Positions 1-7,547 of a stretch of 12,860 nucleotides of DNA are shown piece by piece. The first letter of the stretch is position 1; each line of letters opens with the position of its first letter. The notes under the pieces are model-generated. The model saw only the letters and a list, made by a program, of their open reading frames with translations. It was not told the origin of the DNA and searched no databases. Made by a program: the position numbers and the translations under genes. The stretch is from contig DAAJ01000078.1 of NCBI GenBank assembly GCA_001701115.1, forward strand, positions 1 to 12,860, in the 5' to 3' direction. The DNA comes from Bacteroidales bacterium GP2. GTDB lineage: Bacteria > Bacteroidota > Bacteroidia > Bacteroidales > Muribaculaceae.

Positions 1-6
1 ATCCTA

Positions 7-112
7 ACGGTGAGGTACGTCGGAGACGTTCCGGTTTTTGATAACCTCGCACGACCGTCAGTGAGTGTAAGGACACTCAACCACATCTGATTCTCGGAGA
101 GCAGATGCTTTT
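7..112 (+). other. GC-rich hairpin-rich element, possible structured RNA or dispersed repeat
   Basis: Several nested complementary segments are visible. ACGGT (7-11) pairs with ACCGT (54-58), and GAGGT (12-16) with ACCTC (44-48). They enclose a perfect hairpin, ACGTC-GGA-GACGT (17-29). A second perfect hairpin, GAGTGT-AAGG-ACACTC, lies at 63-78, and a third stem-loop at 84-107 is followed by T residues. The + strand is also open in frame 1 from the window edge to a TGA at 88-90, which would give the last 29 codons of a truncated protein, and the opposite strand is open too. The density of pairing favours a structured RNA end or a repeat over coding, but a truncated CDS cannot be excluded. No known RNA family was recognised. 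Confidence 0.4.
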
Positions 113-113
113 A
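84..113 (+). terminator. Terminator-like stem-loop upstream of the his operon
   Basis: CATCTG (84-89) pairs perfectly with CAGATG (102-107). Inside it, CTC (93-95) pairs with GAG (99-101) around a GGA loop, leaving ATT (90-92) bulged. The stem is followed by C then TTTT (109-112). This is a plausible intrinsic terminator for a transcript arriving from outside the window, and it would insulate the his promoter. The T tract is short, so termination may be partial. Confidence 0.5.
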
Positions 114-131
114 TGATACTATGCAAAATAG

Positions 132-148
132 AGTTTCATTTTGAAACT
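132..148. repeat. Perfect 7-bp inverted repeat
   Basis: AGTTTCA (132-138) and TGAAACT (142-148) are separated by TTT. The repeat lies about 60 bases upstream of the his -7 box. It could be a regulator binding site or a small hairpin. Nothing in the sequence decides between them, and no U-tract follows it on the + strand. Confidence 0.35.
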
Positions 149-208
149 AAATGAGGCGATTATCTTACAAAATAGCGTAGACAGGAAGATTTTTATAATT
201 AAAATCAT

Positions 209-216
209 TAAATTTG
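209..216 (+). promoter_or_regulatory. Predicted his operon promoter, -7 box
   Basis: TAAATTTG is an exact match to the Bacteroidetes primary-sigma -7 consensus TAnnTTTG and lies about 95 bases before the hisG start. The region 20-25 bases upstream is A/T-rich without a clear TTG -33 element. Transcription would start near 220-225, giving a leader of roughly 85-90 bases. The call rests on the single box. Confidence 0.5.
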
Positions 217-248
217 CGCTTTAATTGCTCACAGGAACGGATTTTTTC

Positions 249-305
249 ATGTATCCTGTAGCATATTTACACATATATCTCCTAAAGGAGTGTGATAATT
301 TCTGA
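249..305 (+). other. Possible 18-codon upstream ORF and hairpin in the hisG leader
   Basis: An ATG at 249 opens an 18-codon frame (MYPVAYLHIYLLKECDNF) that stops with TGA at 303-305, five bases before the hisG ATG. It contains one His codon and three Tyr codons, so it is not a classical His-run attenuator. Within it, CTCCT (279-283) and AGGAG (286-290) form an inverted repeat flanked by CACA (270-273) and TGTG (291-294), a hairpin that would hide the only purine-rich AGGAG. That AGGAG is about 20 bases from hisG, too far for normal use. A coupling leader peptide is possible but unproven, and 18 open codons can arise by chance. Confidence 0.25.
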
Positions 306-310
306 ATGAT

Positions 311-1165
311 ATGTTACGAATAGCTGTTCAAGCCAAAGGGCGACTCAATGATAAGAGTATGGCGCTATTGTCTGATGCCGGGATTTCTACCTCCGGCTCA
401 AATTCGCGCAAACTGCTTGCGCGCGCCGATGGATTGCCTGTAGACCTTCTGTTTTTGCGCGATGATGACATTCCACAGGCTGTTGCCATGGGAGTGGCAG
501 ATGTGGGTATAGTCGGACTTAATGAAGTTATGGAATCGGGTGAGAATGTCAAGGTGGTTATGAACCTTGGTTTTGGTTCCTGTCGCCTGTCTATCGCTGT
601 GCCTAAAACAGAAGATTACGAAGGTGTAGAGTGGTGCAATAACAAGCGTATTGCCACAAGCTACCCGGTGATTCTTCGTAAGTTCTTTGACGAAAAGGGA
701 ATAAAAGCGGAAATACATCGTATCGCCGGGTCTGTTGAGATTGCTCCGGCTGTAGGCATGGCTGATGCTATTTTCGATATTGTATCTTCCGGCGGAACCC
801 TGATTCAAAACGGTCTTAAGGAGGTCGAGCAGGTCATGTCATCCCAGGCGGTACTTATCTCCACTCCGGCTCTTGATGCCGGGAAGCAGGAGATTTTCTC
901 TGATATAATATTCCGTTTTGAGTCCATACTCTCAAGCCGTGGGATGAAGTATGTGCTCCTTAATATTCCAGAATCGGTGCTCCCTGAGGCAGTGGCGTTG
1001 CTGCCCGGCATGAAGAGCCCTACTGTGCTACCTCTTGCCGAGAAAGGATGGGTTTCTATGCATGCGGTGATTGCAGAAAGTGAATTGTGGACAAAAATAA
1101 AGGCTCTCAAGCAATTGGGAGCGGAAGATATTTTGGTGCTACAGCTTGATAACCTTATCAATTAG
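311..1165 (+). CDS. hisG: ATP phosphoribosyltransferase (HisG, long form)
   Basis: Catalyses the first committed step of histidine synthesis, joining ATP and PRPP to give N1-(5-phosphoribosyl)-ATP. At 284 residues it is the long form, with a C-terminal ACT-like regulatory domain (about residues 207-284), so a separate HisZ subunit is not expected. The N-terminus MLRIAVQAKGRL is typical of the family. The PRPP/phosphate-binding loop DIVSSGGTL is at residues 156-164. The ATG at 311 is the only credible start: an in-frame TGA lies at 293-295, and no in-frame ATG lies between it and 311. Long-form enzymes are usually feedback-inhibited by histidine through the C-terminal domain; that is family knowledge, not visible here. 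First gene of the operon; hisD starts 11 bases after its stop. Confidence 0.97.
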   Translation: MLRIAVQAKGRLNDKSMALLSDAGISTSGSNSRKLLARADGLPVDLLFLRDDDIPQAVAMGVADVGIVGLNEVMESGENVKVVMNLGFGSCRLSIAVPKTEDYEGVEWCNNKRIATSYPVILRKFFDEKGIKAEIHRIAGSVEIAPAVGMADAIFDIVSSGGTLIQNGLKEVEQVMSSQAVLISTPALDAGKQEIFSDIIFRFESILSSRGMKYVLLNIPESVLPEAVALLPGMKSPTVLPLAEKGWVSMHAVIAESELWTKIKALKQLGAEDILVLQLDNLIN

Positions 1166-1176
1166 TACACGGAATC

Positions 1177-2457
1177 ATGGATATTAGCATAAATCCGGCT
1201 CCTGATGCCCTCAGAAGGCTATTTGAGCGGAACATTCCTGTGGACGACATTCAGGTAGATGAAAGTGTCAGGAATATAATCAATGATGTGAAGGCTAACG
1301 GCGATGAGGCACTACGCCGTCTTGCGCTAAGGTTTGACCACGCGGAACTCTCGGAAATAGAGGTGGCTCCTTCGCGTTGCCGGGAGGCTGTGGATGCTAT
1401 TGGCAAGGATGTGCTTGAGGCAATGCAGCAGGCGGCATCCAATATAAAAGCCTTTCACCGGGCGCAACTTGTCAATCCGATAGAAGTGGAAACTATGCCG
1501 GGTGTTACCTGCATCCAGCGCCAGGTACCTATTCCCCGAGTTGGTCTGTATATTCCCGGTGGTCGTGCTCCGCTATTTTCAACCGTATTGATGCTGGCTA
1601 TTCCGGCGCGTCTGGCAGGTTGTCGTGAAGTGGTGCTTTGCACCCCTGCGAGTGAGGGCGGTTATATTGCTCCTGAGATTCTTGCTGCTGCAACAATATG
1701 CGGTGTCGACAAGGTATTTGCCATAGGAGGGGCTCAGGCAATAGCAGCGATGGCTTACGGCACCGAAACAATTCCCCGCGTCAACAAGATATTCGGACCG
1801 GGCAACCGGTATGTTACCAAGGCAAAACAGCTTGTGTCGATTTCCACGGCAATAGATATGCCTGCAGGTCCAAGCGAGGTGATGGTAATTGCCGATGACC
1901 GTGCAAATCCGGCTTTTGTAGCTGCCGACCTGCTTTCTCAGGCAGAGCATGGACCGGACAGCCAGTCAGTGCTTCTCTGTCTTTCCCAGGATTTTGCGGA
2001 AAAGGTCATGGAGCAGATAGGATGCTTGCGCAAGCAGCTCCATAGGAGTGAATGCATTGAAAGTTCTCTTGCAAAAAGCCATATCATTGTGTTGCCGGAT
2101 GAAAAGGCAATGATTGATGCCGCAAACCAGTATGCGCCAGAGCATTTGATTATAGCAATGGAAAATGCTACGGAAATCGCGAAGTTTGCTACTGAGGCTG
2201 GAAGCGTTTTTATCGGAGATTATGCACCTGAAAGCGCGGGAGATTATGCGTCAGGAACAAACCATACATTGCCTACCGGAGGCTGGGCTGCTGCACTGAG
2301 CGGTGTTAACACCGATAGTTTCATGCGTCGAGTGACATATCAGACCATATCCCGCCAGGGGCTTGATTCTCTTGCGCCGGTAATAACAACAATGGCTCGA
2401 GCTGAAGGGCTGGATGCCCATGCTCTTGCTGTGACAATCCGCATAAAAAATGACTGA
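1177..2457 (+). CDS. hisD: Histidinol dehydrogenase (HisD)
   Basis: Performs the last two oxidations of the pathway, L-histidinol to L-histidinal to L-histidine, using NAD and one zinc per site. The length of 426 residues is normal. The residues known from the E. coli enzyme are all present with a constant offset of four: zinc ligands Q255, H258, D356 and H415, and the catalytic pair E322-H323 in the PEHL motif. The conserved blocks GPGNRYVTKAKQLV, DMPAGPSEV and SGTNHTLPT are intact. The ATG at 1177 follows hisG by 11 bases. The 3' end overlaps the hisC start by 8 bases, which suggests translational coupling. Confidence 0.98.
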   Translation: MDISINPAPDALRRLFERNIPVDDIQVDESVRNIINDVKANGDEALRRLALRFDHAELSEIEVAPSRCREAVDAIGKDVLEAMQQAASNIKAFHRAQLVNPIEVETMPGVTCIQRQVPIPRVGLYIPGGRAPLFSTVLMLAIPARLAGCREVVLCTPASEGGYIAPEILAAATICGVDKVFAIGGAQAIAAMAYGTETIPRVNKIFGPGNRYVTKAKQLVSISTAIDMPAGPSEVMVIADDRANPAFVAADLLSQAEHGPDSQSVLLCLSQDFAEKVMEQIGCLRKQLHRSECIESSLAKSHIIVLPDEKAMIDAANQYAPEHLIIAMENATEIAKFATEAGSVFIGDYAPESAGDYASGTNHTLPTGGWAAALSGVNTDSFMRRVTYQTISRQGLDSLAPVITTMARAEGLDAHALAVTIRIKND

Positions 2458-3496
2458 TACTTTTGACCCTACCGCTTTAATGCGGAGCAATATACGCAGC
2501 CTTGTGCCGTATTCAACGGCACGCGACGAGTTTTCAGGTGATGGAATCACTGCATGGCTCGATGCTAACGAAAGCCCCTTTGACAATGGGGTAAACCGTT
2601 ACCCCGACCCTCACCAGAAAACGTTGAAAAATGTGGTTTCAGATATTTTCGGCGTGCCTGTGGATTCTATCTTCATAGGAGGTGCCGGTTCTGACGAGGC
2701 TATTGATATACTTATGCGCATTTTTTGCGTGCCCGGCAAAGATAATATAGTGACAATTGCTCCGACATACGGCGTATATGAGGTTGCCGCAGCGATAAAT
2801 GACGTAGAGGTCAGGGCAGTTCCTCTTGGAGAAGGATATTCGCTTCCGGTTGAAGCAATTGTGGCTGCTGCTGATTCAAACACAAAACTCACTTGGATAT
2901 GTTCCCCCAATAATCCTACCGGTAATGCTTTTACTGTTGCTCAGCTTGCTGAATTGGCAAAGTCAGTGAAAGGGATGCTGGTGGTGGATGAGGCATACGT
3001 TGATTTTTCAGACAAAGGCTCGATGATACCCTTGATGGATAAGTTGCCGAACCTGGTTTTGCTCCGCACTTTATCTAAGGCACGCGGCATGGCGTCCCTT
3101 CGTCTCGGCATGGCTTTCGCCCATCCGGCGGTTGCACTCGCTATGGCTATGGTAAAGTATCCTTATAATGTGAACGGTCCTACTCAAATAGAGGTTATCA
3201 GGCGGTTGACAGAGGAAACCGGTTTGAAAGAGAACATCGAAACCATCCTTCGCGAGCGCAAAAGGCTTGAAGCTGAAATACCTTCAAGGAAAGGAGTGAA
3301 ACGTGTGCATCCTTCCGACGCGAATTTCCTTTTGGTGGAGTTTGAGGACCCGGACGGAGTTTACGGGATGCTGCTTAACGGAGGCGTTTTGGTGCGGAAT
3401 AGAAACCGCGTGCCCGGTTGCAAAGGGTGCCTGAGGATAACAGTCGGCACACCGGAGCAAAATGACACATTACTCAAATTACTTGATGAACAATAA
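2450..3496 (+). CDS. hisC: Histidinol-phosphate aminotransferase (HisC)
   Basis: A PLP-dependent class I/II aminotransferase converting imidazole-acetol phosphate plus glutamate to L-histidinol phosphate plus 2-oxoglutarate. At 348 residues it is of normal length. Visible fold-type I landmarks are PNNPTGN (N154-N155 region), D180 in VDEAYVDF, which should contact the pyridine nitrogen, and K210 in TLSKARG, the expected Schiff-base lysine. RNRNRVPG with a following RITVGT near the C-terminus supplies the carboxylate-binding arginines. The ATG at 2450 lies inside the hisD 3' end. The stop shares one base with the hisB ATG (TAATG), so the three genes are tightly coupled. Confidence 0.97.
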   Translation: MTDTFDPTALMRSNIRSLVPYSTARDEFSGDGITAWLDANESPFDNGVNRYPDPHQKTLKNVVSDIFGVPVDSIFIGGAGSDEAIDILMRIFCVPGKDNIVTIAPTYGVYEVAAAINDVEVRAVPLGEGYSLPVEAIVAAADSNTKLTWICSPNNPTGNAFTVAQLAELAKSVKGMLVVDEAYVDFSDKGSMIPLMDKLPNLVLLRTLSKARGMASLRLGMAFAHPAVALAMAMVKYPYNVNGPTQIEVIRRLTEETGLKENIETILRERKRLEAEIPSRKGVKRVHPSDANFLLVEFEDPDGVYGMLLNGGVLVRNRNRVPGCKGCLRITVGTPEQNDTLLKLLDEQ

Positions 3497-4563
3497 TGAA
3501 ACGCGCATTATTCATTGACCGCGACGGAACTATTATACGCGAACCGGAGGACGAGCAGATAGATTCACTCGAAAAGCTTGAATTTGTTCCCGGCGCAATC
3601 TCGGCGCTTGCCGCTCTGGCAAAGGAGGGGTGGGAACTTGTGATGGTATCAAACCAGGACGGGCTCGGCACATCATCTTTTCCTGAAGATACTTTTTGGG
3701 CGCCGCATAATAAAATGCTGCTGACTCTTGAAGGGGAGGGTGTGAGATTTGCCGACCAACTGATAGACCGCTCTTTCCCGGAAGACAATCTTCCTACACG
3801 CAAGCCGGGAACAGCTATGCTTGCCGCTTATATGGACGGCTCGTATGACCTTGCCAATTCGTTTGTGATAGGTGACCGTCAGACAGACATTGAACTCGCC
3901 GCAAATATGGGTGCGCAGGGTATCAGGCTTGGTAGTGAGGAAACTCCCGGTTGGGAGGAGGTGCTCCGGGTTATTTTAGGCAAGGAGCGCAGGGCGGTAG
4001 TTGAACGCCACACTTCTGAAACCGATATAAAGGTTGTGGTTGACCTTGACCGTAAAGGAATATGCCAGATTAACACGGGACTGAAATTTTTTGACCACAT
4101 GCTTTCTCAGATTCCTCATCATGGGGGATTGTCCCTTACAATAGATTGCAAGGGCGATCTTGAAGTGGATGAGCACCATACTATGGAGGATGTGGCGATT
4201 GCTTTGGGTGAGGCGCTGACTAAGGCGCTTGGCAAGAAGGAAGGTATAGAACGATACGGATTCGCATTGCCTATGGACGAAAGCCGCGCAATGGTTCTTC
4301 TTGATCTTGGCGGGCGTTTCTCCTTTGAATGGGATGTGCCTTTCACAAGGGAATATGTTGGGGATACCCCTACGGAAATGTACAAGCACTTTTTTCATAC
4401 GCTTGCATTTAAAATGAGCGCCAATTTACATGTTACGGCACGCGGAGAAAACAACCATCATATCATAGAGGGTGTTTTCAAGGCTTTTGCGCGGAGCCTT
4501 AATGCTGCAAAGCGACGTGATATTTTCAGTAATGTTACCCCGTCATCAAAAGGAATATTATGA
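3496..4563 (+). CDS. hisB: Bifunctional histidinol-phosphatase / imidazoleglycerol-phosphate dehydratase (HisB)
   Basis: A two-domain fusion catalysing pathway steps 6 and 8. Residues 1-160 are a HAD-type phosphatase, with nucleophile D8 and acid/base D10 in FIDRDGTI, SNQDG at 52-56, K103 in RKPG, and D127/D131 in GDRQTD. Residues 165-355 are the dehydratase, with the metal-binding pairs H227-H228 (HHTMED) and H321-H322 (HHIIEG). The zinc-binding Cys/His loop found in the E. coli phosphatase domain is absent: the matching stretch (about 91-103, ending TRKP) has no cysteine, and the first cysteine of the protein is residue 190. The stop overlaps the hisH start by four bases (ATGA). Confidence 0.97.
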   Translation: MKRALFIDRDGTIIREPEDEQIDSLEKLEFVPGAISALAALAKEGWELVMVSNQDGLGTSSFPEDTFWAPHNKMLLTLEGEGVRFADQLIDRSFPEDNLPTRKPGTAMLAAYMDGSYDLANSFVIGDRQTDIELAANMGAQGIRLGSEETPGWEEVLRVILGKERRAVVERHTSETDIKVVVDLDRKGICQINTGLKFFDHMLSQIPHHGGLSLTIDCKGDLEVDEHHTMEDVAIALGEALTKALGKKEGIERYGFALPMDESRAMVLLDLGGRFSFEWDVPFTREYVGDTPTEMYKHFFHTLAFKMSANLHVTARGENNHHIIEGVFKAFARSLNAAKRRDIFSNVTPSSKGIL

Positions 4564-5153
4564 TAGCTATAGTTGACTATGATGCCGGAAATATCTGTTC
4601 TGTTACAAATGCCCTTAACAGGCTCGGTGCGGAATGGAAGCTGACTGCAAGTCCTGAAGAAATAGCAAGCGCATCCCATGTGATCCTTCCCGGAGTTGGG
4701 CACGCTGCCCATGTTGTTGAGAGCCTCAGGAATCGTGGACTGGAAGAAACCATAAAACGACTGCGTCATCCGGTTTTGGGAATATGCGCCGGAATGCAGA
4801 TAATGTGTTCTTTTTCAGAGGAGGGGAATGTACCATGCCTTGATATTTTTGATTGCAGGGTGACAAGGCTTGAACCCGCGACGGGTGAAAAAATCCCTCA
4901 CATGGGCTGGGATTCGCTGAATAATCTGGAGTCAAAACTGTTCAGAGGCATAGAGGAGGGTGAGTCATTTTACTTTGTGCATTCCTATTGTGCGTCGCTC
5001 TGTTATGACACTGCGGCAACGTGCCGTTTTGGTGCCGGAGCGCCAATGTTCAGTGCCGCTCTGCGTTACGAAAATTTCTATGGTGTCCAGTTCCATCCCG
5101 AGAAAAGCGGAGCCGCTGGAGAAAAACTTCTAAAAAATTTCCTGTCGCTATGA
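4560..5153 (+). CDS. hisH: Imidazole glycerol phosphate synthase, glutaminase subunit (HisH)
   Basis: A class I glutamine amidotransferase that hydrolyses glutamine and channels ammonia to HisF. The catalytic triad is complete: nucleophile C76 in GICAGMQ, and H179 and E181 in QFHPEKSG. The oxyanion-strand motif PGVG is at 44-47. The length of 197 residues is standard. It starts four bases inside hisB and ends four bases inside hisA (ATGA junctions on both sides), consistent with stoichiometric coupled translation. Its partner hisF lies one gene downstream. Confidence 0.97.
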   Translation: MIAIVDYDAGNICSVTNALNRLGAEWKLTASPEEIASASHVILPGVGHAAHVVESLRNRGLEETIKRLRHPVLGICAGMQIMCSFSEEGNVPCLDIFDCRVTRLEPATGEKIPHMGWDSLNNLESKLFRGIEEGESFYFVHSYCASLCYDTAATCRFGAGAPMFSAALRYENFYGVQFHPEKSGAAGEKLLKNFLSL

Positions 5154-5881
5154 TTGAAATATTGCCGGCAATAGATATTATCGGTGGCAAATGTGTCCGC
5201 CTCACCAAAGGTGATTACAATAGTGTTAAGAGGTATGACGCTGACCCGGTTGATATGGTAAAGCGGTATGTGGATTCCGGTTTCCGGCGTATCCACGTGG
5301 TTGACCTTGACGGTGCGCGGCAATCCTCGCCATGCAATCTCCTTGTGTTGGAGCGTATGGCATCTGTTTCCGGTGTTCGGATAGAATGGGGCGGAGGGCT
5401 GAAATCACAGCAGGCGGTGGATGACTCGTTCAATGCCGGGGCTTCTTATCTTGTTGTCGGAAGCCTGGCTGTGAAATCCCCTGAACTCTTTGCCGGATGG
5501 TTGCAACGGTATGGAGCGGATATAATGGTACTTGGCGCTGATGCCGACACAGATGGAAAAGTTGCTGTGAACGGTTGGGAAGAGAAATCCGGCTTCACCA
5601 TTGAAAACCTTATAGACCGTTTTGTGCCTGAAGGTCTTGCACAGGTGATAGCTACTGACATAAGTTGCGACGGCATGCTCCGCGGACCTTCGTTTGGGCT
5701 GTATTCGCGCCTTATGGCAGAATATCCCGAAGTCATTTTCACTGCTTCCGGAGGCATATCATCTATTGCTGATATTGAGCGCCTTGAAAGTGAGGGGATG
5801 CCGCGTGTAATTGTTGGGAAAGCGATTTATGAAAACCGCATCTCATTGCGGGAACTTGAAAAATTTGTTGCTCCATGTTAG
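5150..5881 (+). CDS. hisA: ProFAR isomerase (HisA)
   Basis: A TIM-barrel isomerase converting ProFAR to PRFAR (an Amadori rearrangement). The frame is open upstream to 5021, but the true start is the ATG at 5150, which gives MIEILPAID and a normal 243 residues; the earlier start would add a non-family 43-residue tail overlapping hisH. Catalytic Asp9 (PAID) and Asp131 (GADAD) match the general base and acid of the family, and Asp170 lies in ATDISCDG. The phosphate-binding glycine motifs are at 81-83 (GGG) and 201-202 (SGGIS). The 5' end overlaps hisH by four bases and the 3' end overlaps hisF by seven. Confidence 0.97.
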   Translation: MIEILPAIDIIGGKCVRLTKGDYNSVKRYDADPVDMVKRYVDSGFRRIHVVDLDGARQSSPCNLLVLERMASVSGVRIEWGGGLKSQQAVDDSFNAGASYLVVGSLAVKSPELFAGWLQRYGADIMVLGADADTDGKVAVNGWEEKSGFTIENLIDRFVPEGLAQVIATDISCDGMLRGPSFGLYSRLMAEYPEVIFTASGGISSIADIERLESEGMPRVIVGKAIYENRISLRELEKFVAPC

Positions 5882-6630
5882 CAAAAAGAATTATACCATG
5901 CCTCGATGTAAAAGACGGACGCACGGTCAAAGGCATAAACTTTGAAGGATTGCGGGATGTGGGTGATCCTGTGGAACTCGGCAGGCGCTATGCTGCTGAA
6001 GGCGCGGATGAACTTGTGTATCTCGATATATCGGCTTCGCGTGAAGGGCGTTCTACTTTCCTTGACCTCGTAAAGCGAGTTGCCGCCGGAGTAAATATCC
6101 CGTTTACTGTTGGAGGCGGCATATCCGGTTTGCAGCATGCGTCAGCTTTGCTTGAGGCAGGTGCCGACAAAATATCCGTAAACAGTGCGGCTGTAGCGAA
6201 TCCGCAACTGATTTCGGACATAGCAAAGTGCTATGGAAGCCAGTTTGTGGTAGTGGCAATTGATGCGCGACAAGGTGATGACGGCATCTGGCGTGTTACT
6301 ACTCACGGAGGGTCACGGAGCACCGACCGTGAGCTGTTCTCATGGGCAAACGAGGCTGTTGAGCGTGGTGCAGGGGAGATACTTTTTACATCTATGAACC
6401 ATGACGGTACAGGGCAAGGGTATCCGCTTGAGGTTTATGAGCGCCTGGCAAGCCTGCCTGTGCCGGTCATTGCATCTGGAGGAGCCGGAAATGCCGGGCA
6501 TATTGCCGAGGTGCTTGCCCCCGGACGTGCGGATGCAGCGCTTGCCGCCTCAATATTCCATTACGGCACTCTTTCAATTGCGGAAGTGAAAAATGAGTTG
6601 GCGAAAAGAGGTATTCCTGTAAGATTATAG
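5875..6630 (+). CDS. hisF: Imidazole glycerol phosphate synthase, cyclase subunit (HisF)
   Basis: A TIM-barrel cyclase that uses ammonia from HisH to turn PRFAR into imidazole glycerol phosphate and AICAR. At 251 residues it is standard. The two catalytic aspartates fall exactly at the canonical numbers, D11 (CLDV) and D130 (AIDAR). Phosphate-binding motifs are at GGGIS (80-84) and ASGGAG (200-205). The conserved SMDRDGT motif reads SMNHDGT here (N175), with the second aspartate D177 retained. The ATG at 5875 lies inside the hisA 3' end; nine bases separate its stop from hisIE. Confidence 0.98.
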   Translation: MLAKRIIPCLDVKDGRTVKGINFEGLRDVGDPVELGRRYAAEGADELVYLDISASREGRSTFLDLVKRVAAGVNIPFTVGGGISGLQHASALLEAGADKISVNSAAVANPQLISDIAKCYGSQFVVVAIDARQGDDGIWRVTTHGGSRSTDRELFSWANEAVERGAGEILFTSMNHDGTGQGYPLEVYERLASLPVPVIASGGAGNAGHIAEVLAPGRADAALAASIFHYGTLSIAEVKNELAKRGIPVRL

Positions 6631-6639
6631 ACTAATGTT

Positions 6640-7242
6640 ATGTTAAGTTTTTCCGATTTCAACTTAGATAAATGCAGTGACGGGCTCCTGCCGGTAATTA
6701 TTCAGGATGACGCTACTTTGCGTGTGCTTATGCTTGGCTATATGAACCGCGAGGCATTTGATAAAACCGTTGAGCTGGGAAAGGTCACTTTTTTCAGCCG
6801 AACACGCGGGAAACTTTGGACAAAAGGTGAGACTTCTGGAAATTTTTTAGACGTGGTCGAGATGTATCCCGACTGCGATATGGATACATTGTTGATTAAA
6901 GCGGTACCGCATGGACCAACTTGCCACAGAGGCACTGTTTCCTGCTTTGATACCTCCGGGGCGGATGGATTTATACGCACGCTTGCCGGTGTGATAGCAA
7001 AAAGGCATTCAGAAATGCCAGATAAATCCTATACCACCAGTCTTTTCATAAAAGGTCCCAAGCGTATAGCAAAAAAAGTTGGCGAGGAAACCACGGAGGC
7101 AATTATAGAGGCTGTAACAGGAAGAAGGGACAGGTTCATTTATGAAACAGCCGATTTGATTTACCATTACCTTGTGCTTTTGGAGCAGATGGGTGTGAGC
7201 ATTGAGGAAATAGAAAGCGAACTCCTTCACCGCCATAGCTGA
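6640..7242 (+). CDS. hisI: Bifunctional phosphoribosyl-AMP cyclohydrolase / phosphoribosyl-ATP pyrophosphohydrolase (HisIE)
   Basis: A fusion carrying pathway steps 2 and 3 in 200 residues. The cyclohydrolase half (about 1-110) has DCDMD at 78-82 and the three zinc cysteines C79, C95 and C102, with the 16 and 7 residue spacing known for the family. The pyrophosphohydrolase half (about 112-200) has the all-alpha NTP-pyrophosphatase motif E149-E150-x2-E153 followed by E169-x2-D172. Last gene of the operon. No clear intrinsic terminator is visible in the 6 bases before the convergent gene's stop codon, so transcription probably ends inside that gene or by Rho. Confidence 0.97.
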   Translation: MLSFSDFNLDKCSDGLLPVIIQDDATLRVLMLGYMNREAFDKTVELGKVTFFSRTRGKLWTKGETSGNFLDVVEMYPDCDMDTLLIKAVPHGPTCHRGTVSCFDTSGADGFIRTLAGVIAKRHSEMPDKSYTTSLFIKGPKRIAKKVGEETTEAIIEAVTGRRDRFIYETADLIYHYLVLLEQMGVSIEEIESELLHRHS

Positions 7243-7248
7243 TTCCGT

Positions 7249-7536
7249 TCAGTCAAGGCAAAACCATGTCACGATATCCCAGTCATCGGGAGAAACGGAC
7301 AGTACCGTATCGCGGGATACGAGGCGTACCACATTCTCCTTCTTCTCGTCTTCGGTTTGTTCGATACGCCTGTATATAGGTTCGATTTCAATTTTGCCTT
7401 CTCCATCCTTTGCACCCCAAAGACCATTCTCCGCCTGGAATAAAGTAAGTGGTTTCGGTCCGGTGAAATTAGGTTCTGATTCAGGGTGTCTTTTGGGTTT
7501 ATATTTACCGGGTTGATGTCGTCTGCGTTTTGGCAT
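7249..7536 (-). CDS. Small WG-repeat-like protein
   Basis: A 95-residue protein with a strongly basic N-terminus (KRRRHQPGKYKPKRHPE, 3-19). One WG-type repeat follows (about 36-57: ENGLWGAKDGEGKIEIEPIY) and an acidic, tryptophan-containing tail ends in DDWDIVTWFCLD. WG repeats form beta-rich modules of unclear molecular function; no enzymatic residues are visible. It is the last gene of the minus-strand operon, 11 bases after the longer WG protein, and its stop lies 6 bases from the convergent hisIE stop. It may be a partner or a diverged fragment of the upstream WG protein. Confidence 0.7.
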   Translation of the reverse strand: MPKRRRHQPGKYKPKRHPESEPNFTGPKPLTLFQAENGLWGAKDGEGKIEIEPIYRRIEQTEDEKKENVVRLVSRDTVLSVSPDDWDIVTWFCLD

Positions 7537-7547
7537 GATAGGGTGAT

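Noticed and set aside
249..305. Classical histidine attenuator leader peptide
   Set aside because: Only one His codon, and no terminator with a U-tract between it and hisG.
398..808. Long minus-strand open frame inside hisG, and similar open frames inside the other his genes
   Set aside because: They are antisense shadows of genes with full family motifs on the + strand and show no recognisable protein features.
5021..5149. Upstream extension of hisA by 43 codons
   Set aside because: It overlaps the hisH coding region in another frame and gives a non-family N-terminus. The ATG at 5150 yields the canonical start and the ATGA junction seen elsewhere in the operon.
7301..7321. GTATC/GATAC inverted repeat near the hisIE end as a terminator
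   Set aside because: It is short, has no T tract on either side and lies in the coding region of the convergent gene.
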